Under the pieces are notes generated by a model. The model saw nothing but the letters and a program-made list of their open reading frames with translations, had not been told where the DNA came from and made no database searches. From the NCBI GenBank assembly GCA_922989275.2, contig OV277862.1, positions 65,299,832 to 65,363,831 of the forward strand: a stretch of DNA of 64,000 nt. The letters are read 5' to 3'. Position numbers and translations under genes: made by a program. Positions 1 through 11,679 of this stretch are shown one piece after another; the stretch's first letter is position 1, and the number at the start of each line of letters is the position of its first letter. This DNA comes from Gari tellinella (Eukaryota; Mollusca; Bivalvia; Cardiida; Psammobiidae).

Positions 1-56
1 TTGAACACTGGAAATGATGTACGCTTACATTCTGATTTTGACATTTTCAAACTTTA

Positions 57-96
57 GTTTTTGAATTGGATTATGGTTTTTGAATTGGATTATGGT
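57..96. repeat. 20 bp tandem duplication
   Basis: Two adjacent copies of a 20 bp unit beginning GTTTTTGAATTGG. A minor replication-slippage repeat. Confidence 0.7.
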
Positions 97-154
97 TGAA
101 AACAAAGAGTTGCTCATTGTCAGATCTTGATCAAACTGAAATGGTCTACAGTAT

Positions 155-356
155 ACAGTAAAACGTCCCTATTACGACATCAAAATATAAGGTTAATTGA
201 TTGTATAAAAGACAGTTGACAGCTTAAAGCAAGGTGACAGTAAAAACAGAAAGCTCCAGCCTCCTAAAGGAGCTTTCTGTTTTACTGCAACCTTGCTTTA
301 AGCAGTCACCTGTTGTAAACACCTAATAATTAACAATAAAGTGGTTGTGTCATTAT
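155..356. mobile_element. Family D MITE (TA-flanked), degenerate right end
   Basis: The left end CAGTAAAACGTCCCTATTAC follows TA. A palindrome lies at about 221-305 (GCTTAAAGCAAGG with a GGAGCTTTCTG tip). The right end AAAGTGGTTGTGTCATTA is a decayed form of the inverted terminus. The terminus resembles pogo/Tigger-type elements. Confidence 0.6.
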
Positions 357-381
357 TTTGGTAGTCCATGAGATAGCTAAG

Positions 382-452
382 TACAAGTTATAACAAAAGT
401 AATGCTGAAAGCTTTCTGCTTTACTTTAAGCATGCTTTCAGTAGCCACCAGG
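382..452. repeat. Degenerate solo hairpin (E type)
   Basis: TAATGCTGAAAGCTTTCTGC with a related TTTAAGCATGCTTTCAG. A decayed copy of the shared GCTTAAAGC palindrome. Confidence 0.4.
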
Positions 453-990
453 CAGAGGATGTAGAAAACTTTTTCAATGGATTTTTATCAGGACATGGAA
501 AGGCACATTTATGATGAAAAAGTTAAGGCTTTGTAAAGGCCATAACATTATTATGATGGGAAAGGTTAAAGACTGCCTATATGTTTTCTTATGAACAGGT
601 TTGACTGTAATGTAACAGACTTTTTCTTGCCAAACTCAGCTAATATGGTATAATTGATTGATGGGTGGTGGCCTGCAACATATCCAAGGAGGAAAACAAT
701 AATATAAAGAGGACCTTGATATGTCTCTCCAATTACTCTTCCTGTCCGCTGACCAACAGGCAATATAGAAACACCAACCCACAAAACCACCAAGCTTGGA
801 GAGTGAGACTTCGTTCCAGACTGGACAGCCATGCCCCACCCTTAATATATAAAGAAGGATTAATCAATGGCCTGGTTAATCAAAATGGATGATGATGATG
901 ATGATGATATACCTATTTGCGCCTTTGGTTCATTCCTGCACCATAGAAAATAGTTATTATACACTCTTTATAGTTATGAGTGTGTAACAT
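453..990. other. No gene recognised; (GAT)n microsatellite at 888-908
   Basis: AT-rich sequence with short open frames on both strands that match nothing recognisable. A perfect trinucleotide run (GAT)n lies near 888-908. Confidence 0.5.
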
Positions 991-991
991 A

Positions 992-1032
992 AGAAAAACT
1001 TCCTTAGTTTATTTGCTCTTATCTGGAGCTCG
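992..1032. mobile_element. Family B right-end fragment
   Basis: TTTGCTCTTATCTGGAGCTC is the right terminus of family B, without a left end. Confidence 0.55.
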
Positions 1033-1060
1033 AGAACTGTGTCTATGATTATAGTGTGTG

Positions 1061-1328
1061 TTAACCCATTACCTTATAAACACACCTTTTAATGCCTTCA
1101 ATTTTATTCCTCCACTGAACAAAATAGTTCCACTTGATGCAATCCTGAAAATGCAACATAGAAAATATTTTCTATATCCTAGCAGATGGGAGCTTAAAGC
1201 AGGCTGAAAGTAAAGCAGAATGTGCCTTAAGGCACATTCTGCTTTACTTTCAACCTGCTTTAAGTGATCATGCTTTAAGCGATCAACTATCTTCAATACT
1301 ACAAATTGGCTATGAGATAATGGGTTTA
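1061..1328 (+). mobile_element. Family A hairpin MITE, complete
   Basis: Runs from TTAACCCATTACC to ATAATGGGTTTAA, with the TTTATTCCTCCACTGAA left arm and a 73 bp near-perfect palindrome at 1192-1264 (tip TGTGCCTTAAGGCACA). The right TTAA has one extra T. Confidence 0.85.
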
Positions 1329-1691
1329 ACTATACTGATTCTATAGTACTTTGGAGATACATGTAATTGTATAGCAGTCTGAGGGTATACACATGTACTT
1401 TGTTTATTGTAAACATTTTCAGTAGAACTTGTCACAAACGAAGGACATACAATTTCATCCATTGATGTCGAGAGAAGACACATTGATTAAACAATATCTA
1501 AGCCTACTTGATTTCTGCTGAGAAGCTTGCAAGAATAAGTGAATTAGATTGATCGATGATTTATACCGTGGTTTAACCCTGTGATTGCAGAACACAATTT
1601 TTGTACGATAAAATTGCCATCTGTTCAAGATCCAGACTGTATCATTTGTATCTTTTACATAATGACACTCACAGGAGTCTGAGTTTCAGTT

Positions 1692-2176
1692 TTAACCCAT
1701 TACTATAAGGCCACAGCTTGTTTCTAGGTTTCAGGGCTACCATAAGTTAATTGACATAAAAATTCCTAAGATTTCCAAATTTGCATTTTTCAAGTGCGAT
1801 TTTACGAATCGTACCTTAGTTTCCCCATCGCCTGTTTCTAGTTTTGTAGACACGTTGCTGCTTAAAGCAGGCTGAAAGTAAAGCAGAATGCGCCTTAAGG
1901 CACATTCTGCTTTACTTTCAGCCTGCTTTAAGCTTCCATGTACTAGAAAAAAAATCCGAAGATTTAGGAAAAATCCGGAGAAATGGCAGGTGACCACTTG
2001 AAGTAGGTTAAAAGTAAAGCAGACTTGTGCCTTAAGCCTGCTTTAAGCTATATACCATATGCTAGGTTAAAGAAAATATTTCCTATGGTACAAACAAAAG
2101 TCATATTCATGACTGTATAAATTGGAACTGTTTTCTTTAGTAGTAGAATGAATTAAAGGCATATTTATGGAGAAAT
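1692..2176 (-). mobile_element. Family A element, compound
   Basis: Starts TTAACCCATTACT and ends ATGGAGAAATGGGCTAAA, in reverse orientation. A 72 bp palindrome at 1861-1932 is followed by a second, partly deleted hairpin at about 1996-2050, so two copies are fused or one was duplicated internally. Confidence 0.65.
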
Positions 2177-2407
2177 GGGCTAAAGCAAGCAGCATTTTGA
2201 AATGAAAGTTATTTATTCAGCATTCAGAGAGATTATGGATGAGGATTTGATTGCAGTTTCCGATGTATGTTTTACATGTGTATGCCTATTTGTGTGCACA
2301 TGCAATACAAAGCCCTTGTCCTGCATTTTTGTGTGTCTATATGTAAAGACTATATAATAGGAAGTCTTTACTCATTAATGGTGTTAGGTACAGATTGCAG
2401 TTTTACG

Positions 2408-2478
2408 CATGTAAAAAGTAAAGACAAAAGCTTTCTGCTTTACTTTCACTGTACTTTAAACACGCACCTGTCTTAAAC
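2408..2478. repeat. Solo E-type hairpin, decayed
   Basis: GTAAAAAGTAAAGACAAAAG, then CTTTCTGCTTTACTTTCAC and TTTAAACACGCACCTG. Degenerate version of the shared palindrome. Confidence 0.5.
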
Positions 2479-2579
2479 AACAAAATGAAGCCTTTTTAAC
2501 TGGTAGAAATGTGGAACTGTGTTACACACTGCTCTTATAATGCTGAATCAGTTTGCAAGGGTTACTATTTTGAGAAGGA

Positions 2580-2750
2580 TTAACCCATTGAACCCTAATG
2601 GCACATATACACATGATTTTTAAATAAACAGTGTACCTATCAAGAGTTCACCTAAACAATGCAAATGTTGTAGACCTAGATCAGAAGGCTGAGACCTAAC
2701 ACTTCTACTGTTGAATATTCATTTAACAAATTCTGCCCACTTTGAAGTAT
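2580..2750. mobile_element. Family C2-like left part
   Basis: TTAACCCATTGAACCCTAAT followed by AAACAGTGTACC resembles the left arm of the complete C2 elements at 36418 and 39683. No right end was found. Confidence 0.4.
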
Positions 2751-2768
2751 TTCATTGACTTTATTAGT

Positions 2769-2905
2769 TATACAGTTTCTTCACAGTGTACATGAGGATT
2801 TCTTCCCGGCTGAGGTAAATCATGTTGCCCGAGCCGTTAGGCGAGGGTTACATGATTTTACCAGCCCGGAAGAAATCCTCATGTACACTGTGAAGAAACT
2901 GTATA
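2769..2905. repeat. 137 bp palindrome with 41 bp perfect arms
   Basis: TATACAGTTTCTTCACAGTG and the sequence following it, to 2809, recurs inverted at 2865-2905. The loop contains a second inverted pair (GGTAAATCATGT / ACATGATTTTACC). It does not belong to families A-E. Confidence 0.85.
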
Positions 2906-2913
2906 ACGAATTT

Positions 2914-3361
2914 ATTATACTGCAAAGTTTTCACTGTTCAAACGAAATATTTAGGAAGTTGTCATGTACATCGATCGTAGTAAATTATAACAAAATCGCG
3001 CCAAAGCAGATAACGTTGAGCGTAATGACGTCATGTTTCTGAAGTTGTTATTCATTAGAAAAATGTGCATACTCGTATTTTCGACATCAAACTTTCCCAG
3101 AAATAATGCGACGGTTGAAAGATCCAAACACCGATTGGTTCTTAGCCGAAATGGACTTAAAACGGAGGATGCATGATTGAATGCACTCAATCCTGTCGAG
3201 CAATCGGCCATCTTATATTCTGCAAAGCAAGCCTCAGGGACCTGTCGGCCAATGAAAATAGCTGCATTTCTATGTACCCTGTCAGCTCACAGTGTACATG
3301 GGATTATGTCTACGGCTCGTTGACCAATGAAAAGTAAGGAATTTACTTTGCAGTATAATAA
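2914..3361. mobile_element. Unclassified element with TTATTATACTGCAAAG ends
   Basis: TTTATTATACTGCAAAG near 2914 recurs inverted as CTTTGCAGTATAATAAA near 3348-3364, giving a unit of about 450 bp. A second copy of CAGTGTACATG (3290) repeats the neighbouring palindrome, so both may belong to one larger element. Confidence 0.5.
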
Positions 3362-3364
3362 ATA

Positions 3365-3960
3365 AAATATGGAAACATTTTCCCCAGGAGCGAGTGAAGA
3401 GTTGTGTCAGACAGATCCTTTAGAAATATGAAAACTTAAGGTCCTGATCAGGCGCTTTCTGATCTGAGTCTACAATGTTTTAAAAAATGTCAATATACCC
3501 TAATAGCAGTCCTTGAGAATGATTAATATTTGTTTTCTATACATTGTGTAATGCTCATTGGTAGCAATGATTGAGTATTAAACCCTTATACTATATACTA
3601 GCTTGTCTGCAAACAGTTTGTATACATATCAAATGGTATCTGACCAGGGATCAACTTTCCTCACTATTAGGAATGTTTCTTCAGTTATAAATTTAAACAT
3701 GCAATTAAATTTGATTTTTAGAACAAACCCCAGATGATAAGTTACAATGTTTATAGCAGACACCATATTGGCTGTGTAAGAGTTTGAGGTTAACTGATGT
3801 TTTTATGACATTTTATCAGCGGACATTCATTTGGCATGCAAAAGATGATTGATAAAGCCTATCGACAGCCTTGAATATCACAAAGCTGTCATTTTGTTAC
3901 AGAGTATCTTGTATTCATCGACTTTTCAATAGAAGACCTATGGGTAGTCTTTACTTCTTT
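3365..3960. other. No feature recognised
   Basis: AT-rich, presumably unique sequence. Only a weak C2-type remnant near 3440-3480 was noticed. Confidence 0.5.
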
Positions 3961-3964
3961 AGAA

Positions 3965-4048
3965 CAGGTGGTTGCATAATGCAGGAATAGAATAATGCAG
4001 GAGCTTTCTGCATTATTTTATTCTGCATAAAGCAATCACCTGTTGTAA
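3965..4048. repeat. Solo E-type hairpin
   Basis: GGTTGCATAATGCAGGAATA pairs with its inverse ending TGCATAAAGCAATCACC, with tip GGAGCTTTCTGC. No clear terminal repeats flank it. Confidence 0.7.
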
Positions 4049-4319
4049 GAGATATTAATGCCATCTCAATAGATGGTTGCTTATATCAAGCTTGGCTATT
4101 GTAACTTCGTGAACACTGATCAAACTATATAGTCGGCTTCAAAAATGTAATCTGCTTTAGAAATGAACTCATTCCTCTGTGTATTTTCAGTCTTAATAAC
4201 CAGAATGATAGTTTGGATGCTAGTTAGATGCACAATTACTCAGCATCTGATCTGGATATTACTTTTGGCTATTGAATTTGGCCTTTTTATGCCTTTAACT
4301 GTAGTTCAACTTTATAAAG

Positions 4320-4557
4320 TAATGAATTTGCACAATGAGCAATATTTTCAATATCCTAGCAGATGCTAGCTTCAAACAGGCTGAAAGTAAAGCAGAATGC
4401 TAAGTGACCTTAAGGTGCATTCTTTCAACCTGTTTGAAGAGGTCACCCATCTTAGATACTTGAGAAATGCCTTGGATTAAAGGGTTAAAGCAGGCTGAAA
4501 GTAAAGCAGAATGCTCCTTAAGGAGCATTCTGCTTTCCTTTCAGCCTGCTTTAAGGA
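4320..4557 (+). mobile_element. Two adjacent family A hairpins, truncated
   Basis: A left-truncated family A copy has a weak hairpin at 4370-4436 and ends TTAAAGGGTTAA. It is followed directly by a second, almost perfect palindrome at 4486-4555 with the variant tip CTCCTTAAGGAG. Confidence 0.7.
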
Positions 4558-4951
4558 ACCATCAATCTTTACTATGGAGAACAAGCTATTAGTGGGCAAG
4601 TGTTTAATTATTGTTGAAGTAGCCATTAGCTAAGAGCTTTTAATTTAGGTCAATGACAGAGAGAGCTAACTGATAAACAGTTGTTGGGGTCAGTATCATC
4701 AGTGTATGTCCCATGTTGTTGTGAAATGTGAACAGGAAGTTAATTTCTGTGTAAATATCGAGCCTCATCAGTGTGAGCGGATTTTGCATACCAACTGGGA
4801 ATATTCATAAATGGATTGTACAAGTATGTTGTGTATTTTATATTCCACACACTGTTGACTCTTTGTGATTGATATTCATAGCCTTATAAAACCATCTTGG
4901 AGCTTTTCCTTGCACTCAGCTTATTTTAGAAGTTTCAGAACAGAGGGCTGT

Positions 4952-5196
4952 TTAACCCAGTATCCCATAAATACACCTTTTTACACCTTTAAATTATTCC
5001 TCCACTAAAGCAAATAGTTCAATTTTAAACTTCATGTATCATTAGAAATCTTTTCTATATTCTAGCAGATGGTAGCTTAAAGCATGTTGAAAGTAAAGCA
5101 GAATGCGCCTCAGGGCATATTCTTCTTTACTTTCAACCTGCTTTAAGTGGTCACTTGTCTTCAAAGCTAGAATAAGGCTATGAGGTAAAGGGTTAA
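4952..5196 (+). mobile_element. Family A hairpin MITE, complete
   Basis: TTAACCCAGTATCCCATAAA to GGTAAAGGGTTAA, palindrome at 5075-5148 with scattered mismatches. Confidence 0.8.
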
Positions 5197-5493
5197 ATCA
5201 TAAGTGAAAGTTAAAGCAGAGTGCAAAGGGACATTCAGAAAAAAATACAGAAAGCTTGTTTAGGAACGGTACTCCATCTCTACAACAGCACTCAATGGGA
5301 GACAAAGAATGTGTTGTTTTTTTAGGGAGTTGTTATAGGGAGGGAAAATAAATACCGTTAGAGTACATTTGTGAATAGTTTTAACCCAGATCAGAATCAG
5401 GGTATATATCAGGATGGCTTGCAAGCATGAAAAGGCATTCAAATGAGGGAAAAGCATAAGTTAACTCTAAGCATGCTAGCAGCTGAATCATAT

Positions 5494-5564
5494 ATTCAAA
5501 CAGTTTTGAACTTGATGAGACGCCTTGTAATATGGCGTCTCTTCATGATCCAAACTGTCTGACA
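5494..5564. repeat. Family C1 palindrome
   Basis: CAAACAGTTTTGAACTTGAT, then GAGACGCC ... GGCGTCTC and ATCCAAACTGT. Imperfect copy. Confidence 0.7.
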
Positions 5565-5667
5565 GATAGACACAGTCATGTGTCTGTCACCATAATGTTT
5601 TGTTGGACCATTCTTCTGCTACTGGAAGCAGGCTGAAAGCATCTTTACTTTAAAGCAACCACCAGTC

Positions 5668-5898
5668 TTAACCCATTCTCCAATAAATACACCTTTTTAT
5701 GCCTTTGATTTATTCCTCCACTGAAGAAAATAGCCCCTCTTTATACAGTCATGTAAATGCACTGTAAAATATTTTCTATATTCTAGTAGACTGTAGCTTA
5801 AAGCAAGTTGAAAGTAAAGCAAAATGCGCTTTAAAGCGCATTCTGCTTAACTTTCATACTGCTTTAAGTGGTCACTGGTTTTCAAATATAGAAACAGG
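5668..5898 (+). mobile_element. Family A MITE, right end missing
   Basis: Starts TTAACCCATTCTCC. Palindrome 5790-5867 has tip GCGCTTTAAAGCGC, a coordinated tip variant. It ends after ATAGAAACAGGTTA without the terminal TTAA. Confidence 0.75.
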
Positions 5899-6549
5899 TT
5901 ACAACAGGCATGCTGGATGTAGCTCTTTCTCCTTACAAAATGCTAACCTGAACAGTACAACATGATGGATGATGTAATTGTGAATATCCATCACTGTAAA
6001 AGTTAACTTCAAACTAAAGCTGGCAATTAACCCTTCCAAAACTGAATAACCTGATTCCTTCTGGGACCTGATGTATGCTTACATTAACAGTGCTTTGTCA
6101 GTTCCTGCAGAAATACAAGCTATTGACCAACAGTTGAGATTGTGTCCAGATGCTGGTATTGGTTATCTTGAAATCTGATCTGGAGCATATCTGATTGCAC
6201 AAGTGGTCAATACTAATTTGCACTGTGTATAGGATTGATGTTGAACAGACCGAGACCAGAGTAAATGAATCTATATCATGATCACAATGATACATGCCCC
6301 TACAGCTAACTCCTTCCTGAAACTTCAAATGGACAATTCCAATTTCCAAATGAGTTAAGTCAATTTTTGATTTTTTGGAGTTGTTTTTGTCAATGTATCA
6401 CAATATGACAAACAGTGCAGACTCTGATCTGAGTCTTCACTATTTGCATAGGATAAAATTAATGTACTGATCTCAGGAACACTGTTTGCAAAGGATTTAT
6501 AAGTATAATCATGACTAGAGTTCAAAGGGTTCATGAAGTTCATTACATA

Positions 6550-6640
6550 AAGATGACTGCTAATGCAGAACAAAAGTAATGCAGAAAACTTCTAAAGGAG
6601 CTTTTTTCATTACTTTTGTCATGCATTGAGCTGTCACCTT
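6550..6640. repeat. Solo E-type hairpin
   Basis: GACTGCTAATGCAGAACAAA pairs with TTTTGTCATGCATTGAGC, then TGTCACC. Confidence 0.65.
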
Positions 6641-6719
6641 GTGATGGATATTACACACATGTTTATTCTTTAGAATGGTCACTAAATACAAGTTTAATAC
6701 TAGCACATCAATTCAGTCT

Positions 6720-6910
6720 CGGCTCCAGATAAGAGGGAGTAAAGTAGACATTTTCAACATTTTCTCCTTTATTTTCAAACCAAATCCTATGGTGTGACTA
6801 CTCATTAGAATCGTCTCGTAGAGAGGATTCTAATGAGTAGTAACACCATAGGGTTTAATGCAGAAATAAAGATTTTATTTTTTGAAATACTCCCCTTATC
6901 TGGAGCCCAG
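6720..6910. mobile_element. Family B hairpin MITE, complete
   Basis: GGCTCCAGATAAGAGG to CCTTATCTGGAGCCC. The central palindrome at about 6785-6855 is built on CCTATGGTGTGACTACTC and GAATCGTCTC arms. Confidence 0.85.
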
Positions 6911-6914
6911 CATT

Positions 6915-8065
6915 ATAACGGTTAAATCAATTGGCTTAAGTCTATACTGCATCATGATCTGGTTTTGTTCTGCTCAAACCTCATTAGATTAAGATATGAA
7001 CTGTAATTGGAACATGGTTTGGCAATTTGCTGACTAATCATATTTTAGATGGAAGACATGGACAAACAGTGTATTGGAGAAGTTTAGAGTAGAAATACTT
7101 GTATTTTCAAAACAGTATTAACAGTCTGTTAATTGCATGTATGGTCAAGATGTAGTTGTTATTGAATTTGAGCTTGTTTATACTGTTTCTCATGCTGTTG
7201 ATATCATGCTAGAGATTCAATGAAGATTTGTTTGGTTCTATTCTGAATTGGCTCTGTTAATTATCAATATGTATGATGCATGTATAGACCAATTTTATTG
7301 ACCTGTCAAGGCCGAGTTTCGATGCGGACCATTGCATTTCAACTTTGGGGGCGTCAGCATGCTCTTTTATTATCGGAATTTACCGTTGACATCTGCCGTT
7401 TTTTCTCAACATTACATATTAGTGGACATTTTGACAAAAGGAATATAATGGTGAATAACAAACAGCTTGAATCCAGATCAGAGGCCGTGTTACGCTAATG
7501 GGTTAAAACTCTGGTGTTACTACACATTACAATCATCTTGAAGGGACAAATCTAACCATTGCAGGTCATGACAAAGGGTTTTATTTAGACATAAGTATTT
7601 TAGTAATGAAATAAGTCACTTACCTGGAGTCATATCTATGTCAAACTGTGTACCTTTTTGCACCTATTAGCCTCTTCACTGTCATAACCCACAGTGCATT
7701 GTCATTTGTAAACAGTTTGTGCCTTGATCAGATGCATAGTTGCTTGGCAACGGGTCAGTGTGTGCATTGATACTCATATTGATGGTGTTTGGTTTCCATT
7801 CAAAATGCCTTAAATATCTAAATTTTATGGGGAAAAAAGCGGACAGCAAAGGTTTCATGCTGATGATAGACTAGTGAAGGATGTTAAAACTATATGGCAG
7901 TTACGGTGTTAAGTGCATTTATAAATGCATATATGTCAGTGAAGGTGTCAACATATGAATCAATGTAGACATTACACTCGGTGTACATGAACAACAACTG
8001 TCATAGATGTTTTGGACATTTGTTAGGCAGTGCATTGTACAGTGAGTCTTCTTTGCATGTTTGGT
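6915..8065. other. No gene recognised; half C1 element near 7465-7505
   Basis: AT-rich sequence. A 72-codon open frame at 7280-7498 has no recognisable protein similarity. Near its end AACAGCTTGAATCCAGATCA and ATGGGTTAAA look like a decayed family C right half. Confidence 0.45.
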
Positions 8066-8069
8066 ACAC

Positions 8070-8270
8070 TTGACCCTTTACCCCATAACCAGATCCTAGT
8101 TTTGAAAACAGGTGTCCACTTAAAGCAGGTAGAAAGTAAAGCAGAATTCACCTTAAGCTAGAATATTGAAGAAAAAACAGGACATTTCTGATGATGAATA
8201 TTCATGACTGCATAAATTGGAACTCTTTTATTTGGTGGAGGAATAAATTAAAGGTGTAAAAAAGGCTTAA
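8070..8270 (-). mobile_element. Family A MITE, hairpin half deleted
   Basis: TTGACCCTTTACCCCATAAC at left and GGTGTAAAAAAGGCTTAA at right. Only one arm of the hairpin remains. It abuts the next copy at the TTAA. Confidence 0.7.
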
Positions 8271-8478
8271 TAACCCTTTCCCACATAGCCTGTTTCTAAT
8301 TTTGAATATAGGTGTCCACTTAAAGCAGGTTGAAAGTAAAGCAGATTGCGCCATGTGGCACATTCTGCTTTACTTTCAGCCTGCTTTAAGCTATCATCTG
8401 CTAGAATATAGAAAATAGTTCTTATAATACATATTTATGACTGTATAAATTGGAACTATTTTCTTCAGAGGAGGAACC
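8267..8478 (-). mobile_element. Family A MITE, truncated
   Basis: TTAATAACCCTTTCCCACAT start, palindrome about 8318-8391, ends at TCAGAGGAGGAACC before the expected right end. Confidence 0.75.
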
Positions 8479-8565
8479 ATAGTGTTGTGTTCAGCTTAGA
8501 TCCCTTTATAACAGAGATTGTAGTTCCATCCCATTGTTGTCCCTCTGGGTTGGGGATAAAAACAA

Positions 8566-8815
8566 TTAATCCATTACGCAATAGTCTGTTAATAGTATTC
8601 ATAGGTGATGACTTAAAGCAGGCTGAGAGTAAAGCAAAATATGCCTTTTTGCACATTTTGCTTTACTGTCAGTCTGTAAGCTATGATCTGGTAAGATATA
8701 GAAACTATTTCTTATGGTACATATATATTCATGACTATAGAACGAGGAACTACTTTCTTTAGTAGAGAAATAAATTAAAGACCTAAAAAGATGTATATAT
8801 GGAGTAATGGGTTAA
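8566..8815 (-). mobile_element. Family A MITE, complete
   Basis: TTAATCCATTACGCAATAG to GGAGTAATGGGTTAA. The palindrome at 8611-8682 has A/T-rich tip changes (ATATGCC...GCACAT). Confidence 0.75.
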
Positions 8816-8864
8816 ACAAAGGTCATGTCCCAGATTAGACTGCATTGTTAAATAATTACAAAAT

Positions 8865-9050
8865 CAGGGCTCCAGATAGGGGAGTATTTCAAAAACTAAA
8901 ATCTTTATTTCTGCATTAAACCCTATGGTGTCACCTCATTAGAAACGTCTCGAAGAGACAATTCTGAGTAGTGACACCATAAGATTTGGTGCTTAATAAG
9001 TGAGAAAATTATGGATTTGTTCAGTTAACTTGCTCTTATCTGGAGCCCTG
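8865..9050. mobile_element. Family B MITE, complete
   Basis: CAGGGCTCCAGATAGG to CTCTTATCTGGAGCCCTG, with a slightly deleted central palindrome. Confidence 0.85.
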
Positions 9051-9385
9051 TAAACCCCTCCCCACCCCCAAACTTACCAGCATAAAGTGAAATAAGCTGT
9101 AAGTGAAAGTCAGCTACAATCACATTTGTTGGGGGAATCATCTCACATTGGTTGGTTTTATTAGGGTTGTAGCTGTCATTAAACAGTGAGCGGCAATCAA
9201 TGTGACACAGACCCATACTCCCAGACAATCATACATCACCCAGTTATATCAAAGATTCCTGTTTGTTCGGTTATTTGCATCCGCATTCTGTTCTGTTATT
9301 TGCATCCGTGTTCTCATAACTACTCTTGATGTTTTATATGGTAATCAGTTGCAGGAATCAAAGTTATTTGATGTTTTATTACTGT

Positions 9386-9554
9386 CTCAGGGTCTTAAGA
9401 TGAGAGGAAGTAAAACTTATAACTTAATTTTTGTTCAAATTTTAATGTCTCAACCAAACCCTATGTTGTGACTACTCATTAGAATTGTCTCTTTTAGACG
9501 ATTCTAATGAGTAGTCACAACATATGGTTTGGTAGAGATTTAAGGATTTTATTA
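9386..9554. mobile_element. Family B variant (GTTGTGACTACTC type)
   Basis: A palindrome at about 9458-9535 (CAAACCCTATGTTGTGACTA) is followed by AAGGATTTTATTA and then directly by the family D terminus. The right family B end is absent. Confidence 0.65.
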
Positions 9555-9998
9555 CAATAAAACCTCTCTATTACATCACCAAATTGTGTTAAATCTGAGA
9601 TTTTTAACCCTTTCCCCCCATAGAAGTGCCTTTTAGCGCATGCAGTTTATTCCTCCACTGAAGAAAACAGTTCCAAAATATACAGTCATGAATATGTTTC
9701 ATAAGGAATATTTTCTTTATTCTAGCAGGTGGTAGCTTAAAACAGGCTGAAAGTAAAGCAGAATGAGCCTTAAGGCGCATTCTGCTTTACTTTCAACCTA
9801 GTCACCTATTTTCAAATTTTGAAACAGTCTATGGGGTAATGGGTTAAAGCAGGTGACTGCTTAAAGCAAGATGAACATAAAACAGACAGTTCCTTTAGAG
9901 GAGTTGTCTGTTTTATGTTCACCTTGCTTAAAGCTGTCACCTGATTCTCATTGATTCAATAAGCCATCAATTTATATAATAATATAAAGGTTTTACTG
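9555..9998. mobile_element. Family D MITE interrupted by a family A copy
   Basis: TA|CAATAAAACCTCTCTATTAC at left and AAGGTTTTACTG|TA at right. Palindrome at 9858-9935 (GCTTAAAGCAAGATGAACAT). A complete family A element (9604-9847) sits inside. Confidence 0.8.
9604..9847 (+). mobile_element. Family A MITE nested in family D
   Basis: TTAACCCTTTCCCCCCATAG to ATGGGGTAATGGGTTAA. The right hairpin arm has a short deletion before GTCACC. Confidence 0.85.
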
Positions 9999-9999
9999 T

Positions 10000-10510
10000 A
10001 TTTGAAAAGCGTTGCATTCTCTTCTTATCGGAAGCTTCGTGTATTTATTAGATAGTCAGATTGGAGAATCAAATTATCCTAGCAAATGAATAGAATTTTA
10101 TTTTGAGATTGTATTACTTTAATACCAAATGTTTATTATTCTTTTGACAGCTTGGTTTGTCAAAGATGATTGTGTTTGAGAGAACAATTTAATGATGTTG
10201 AAACTTGGTATCAATATAGGTTTTCTGATTGTTTTTCATCCATGTTCTGAATTGCAAAAGTTTGTTTACCTTTTCTTCATAGAAACGTCTTCTGCTATGT
10301 TTTCATTCCACTTCGAAGCATGAAAATTAATGTTTTCAATGGTCTATTGAATGTAAAGTAACATTTCAAAAATTTCTTTTATAAACACTTTGTTACACAA
10401 AAGCTTGAAAAACAAACTATTGTTTGTCACTGTTATGCTGAATGGTTCATACGGACCAGTTTATGCTTATTTTGGAGGCTGTTTTAAGAAATATTCCAAA
10501 AACTAAAACT
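10000..10510. other. No feature recognised
   Basis: AT-rich sequence without recognisable coding or repeat structure. Confidence 0.5.
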
Positions 10511-10517
10511 AAAACAA

Positions 10518-10578
10518 ACAGTGAAGACCGTGATCAGAGGGCTCCATAAGGAGCCCTTTGATCAGTGTCTACACCACC
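10518..10578. repeat. Family C2 palindrome
   Basis: CAAACAGTGAAGACCGTGAT with tip GGGCTCCATAAGGAGCCC and right arm GATCAGTGTCTAC. Confidence 0.75.
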
Positions 10579-10599
10579 CTGAGAAAAGTGTTCAAGAAT

Positions 10600-10850
10600 A
10601 TTAGAATATTCATAAAGGTTAAATTGCAACTTCTATAATTGCTCTAGAGCTTCAAGAATTACTTTACAAATTCTACAAAAGGAATTCAAGAACTTTTGTA
10701 AATCTGGAACAATTGTTCTAAAGCCATCAAATTTCTAGAATTTTTGCAAAATATTCATGAATGTTAAATGGTCACTTCTAAAGTTGTTCATGAATATTCA
10801 AGAAATTAGTCTGGAATAGTTCTAGAATAATTCAATACCTTCCCACAGCG
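10600..10850. other. Short dispersed TTCTAGAA / AATATTCATGAA motifs
   Basis: Repeated short words (AATATTCATGAATG, TTCTAGAA, AATTCAAGAA) occur in both orientations; possibly a decayed word-array element. Confidence 0.3.
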
Positions 10851-10896
10851 GCTGTTTTCTAACTTATACATACAGCCATTCTCAGCACAGAAAGGG

Positions 10897-11130
10897 TTAA
10901 CCCATTACCCCATAGCCTGTTTATACTTTTGAAAACAGATGACTACTTAAAGCAGGTTGAAATTAAAGCGCATTCTGCTTTACTTTTAGCCTGTTTTAAG
11001 CTATCATCTATTAGCATACAGAAAATATTTCTTGTATTGCATATTCTTGACTGTTTAAATTTGATCTATTATCTTCGATGGAGGAATAAATTAAAGGCGT
11101 AAAAAGGTGTATTTATGGGGTAAGGGGTAA
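10897..11130 (-). mobile_element. Family A MITE, shortened hairpin
   Basis: TTAACCCATTACCCCATAGC to TATGGGGTAAGGGGTAAA, hairpin shortened at 10948-11011. Confidence 0.8.
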
Positions 11131-11454
11131 AGAAGATCAAGAAAATGACCTAGGTATACAACATGTACTGTCATTGTGAGCGGATTAATTTGTTATTCTA
11201 GACACAGTGTCCATTAGTCTTAAATTGTTATTGTAAGATTATCATATTCCCTGAGAGTAGATCTGCAATATCCTTCCAGCGACAAGTAGCATCAGACTTG
11301 CTGGAGTTAAAACATCCCTAGATAGTTCAATGACTGGCTTTTGTTTTTGCCTTTGATATTCCATTGACCATTATGTTGGCATCAATTTGTATGTTTTTTG
11401 CCAAGAAGGCTTTCGCTCATTCTCGCATTGCTATCTATGTTTTAAGACTAGTGT

Positions 11455-11535
11455 TTGCTTAAAGCAGAATGAAAGTAAAGTAGAAAGCTCCTGTAGGAGC
11501 TTTCTACTTTACTTCCAGCCAGTTTTAAGCATCAC
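11455..11535. repeat. Solo E-type hairpin
   Basis: TGCTTAAAGCAGAATGAAAG pairs with CTTCCAGCCAGTTTTAAGC, tip AAGCTCCTGTAGGAGCTT. Confidence 0.75.
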
Positions 11536-11679
11536 CATTCAGGATATAGATGTTTCTTTATATGGAGTTATATTTTCGCAATTTTATTCAAATGCAGAAA
11601 ATTGCAGGTCTTAACTTCATGCTTGTCCATTTGAAATTTATAGAAGTCAGTGAGTTAAGGCATCAGAACTCTTGTCAAT

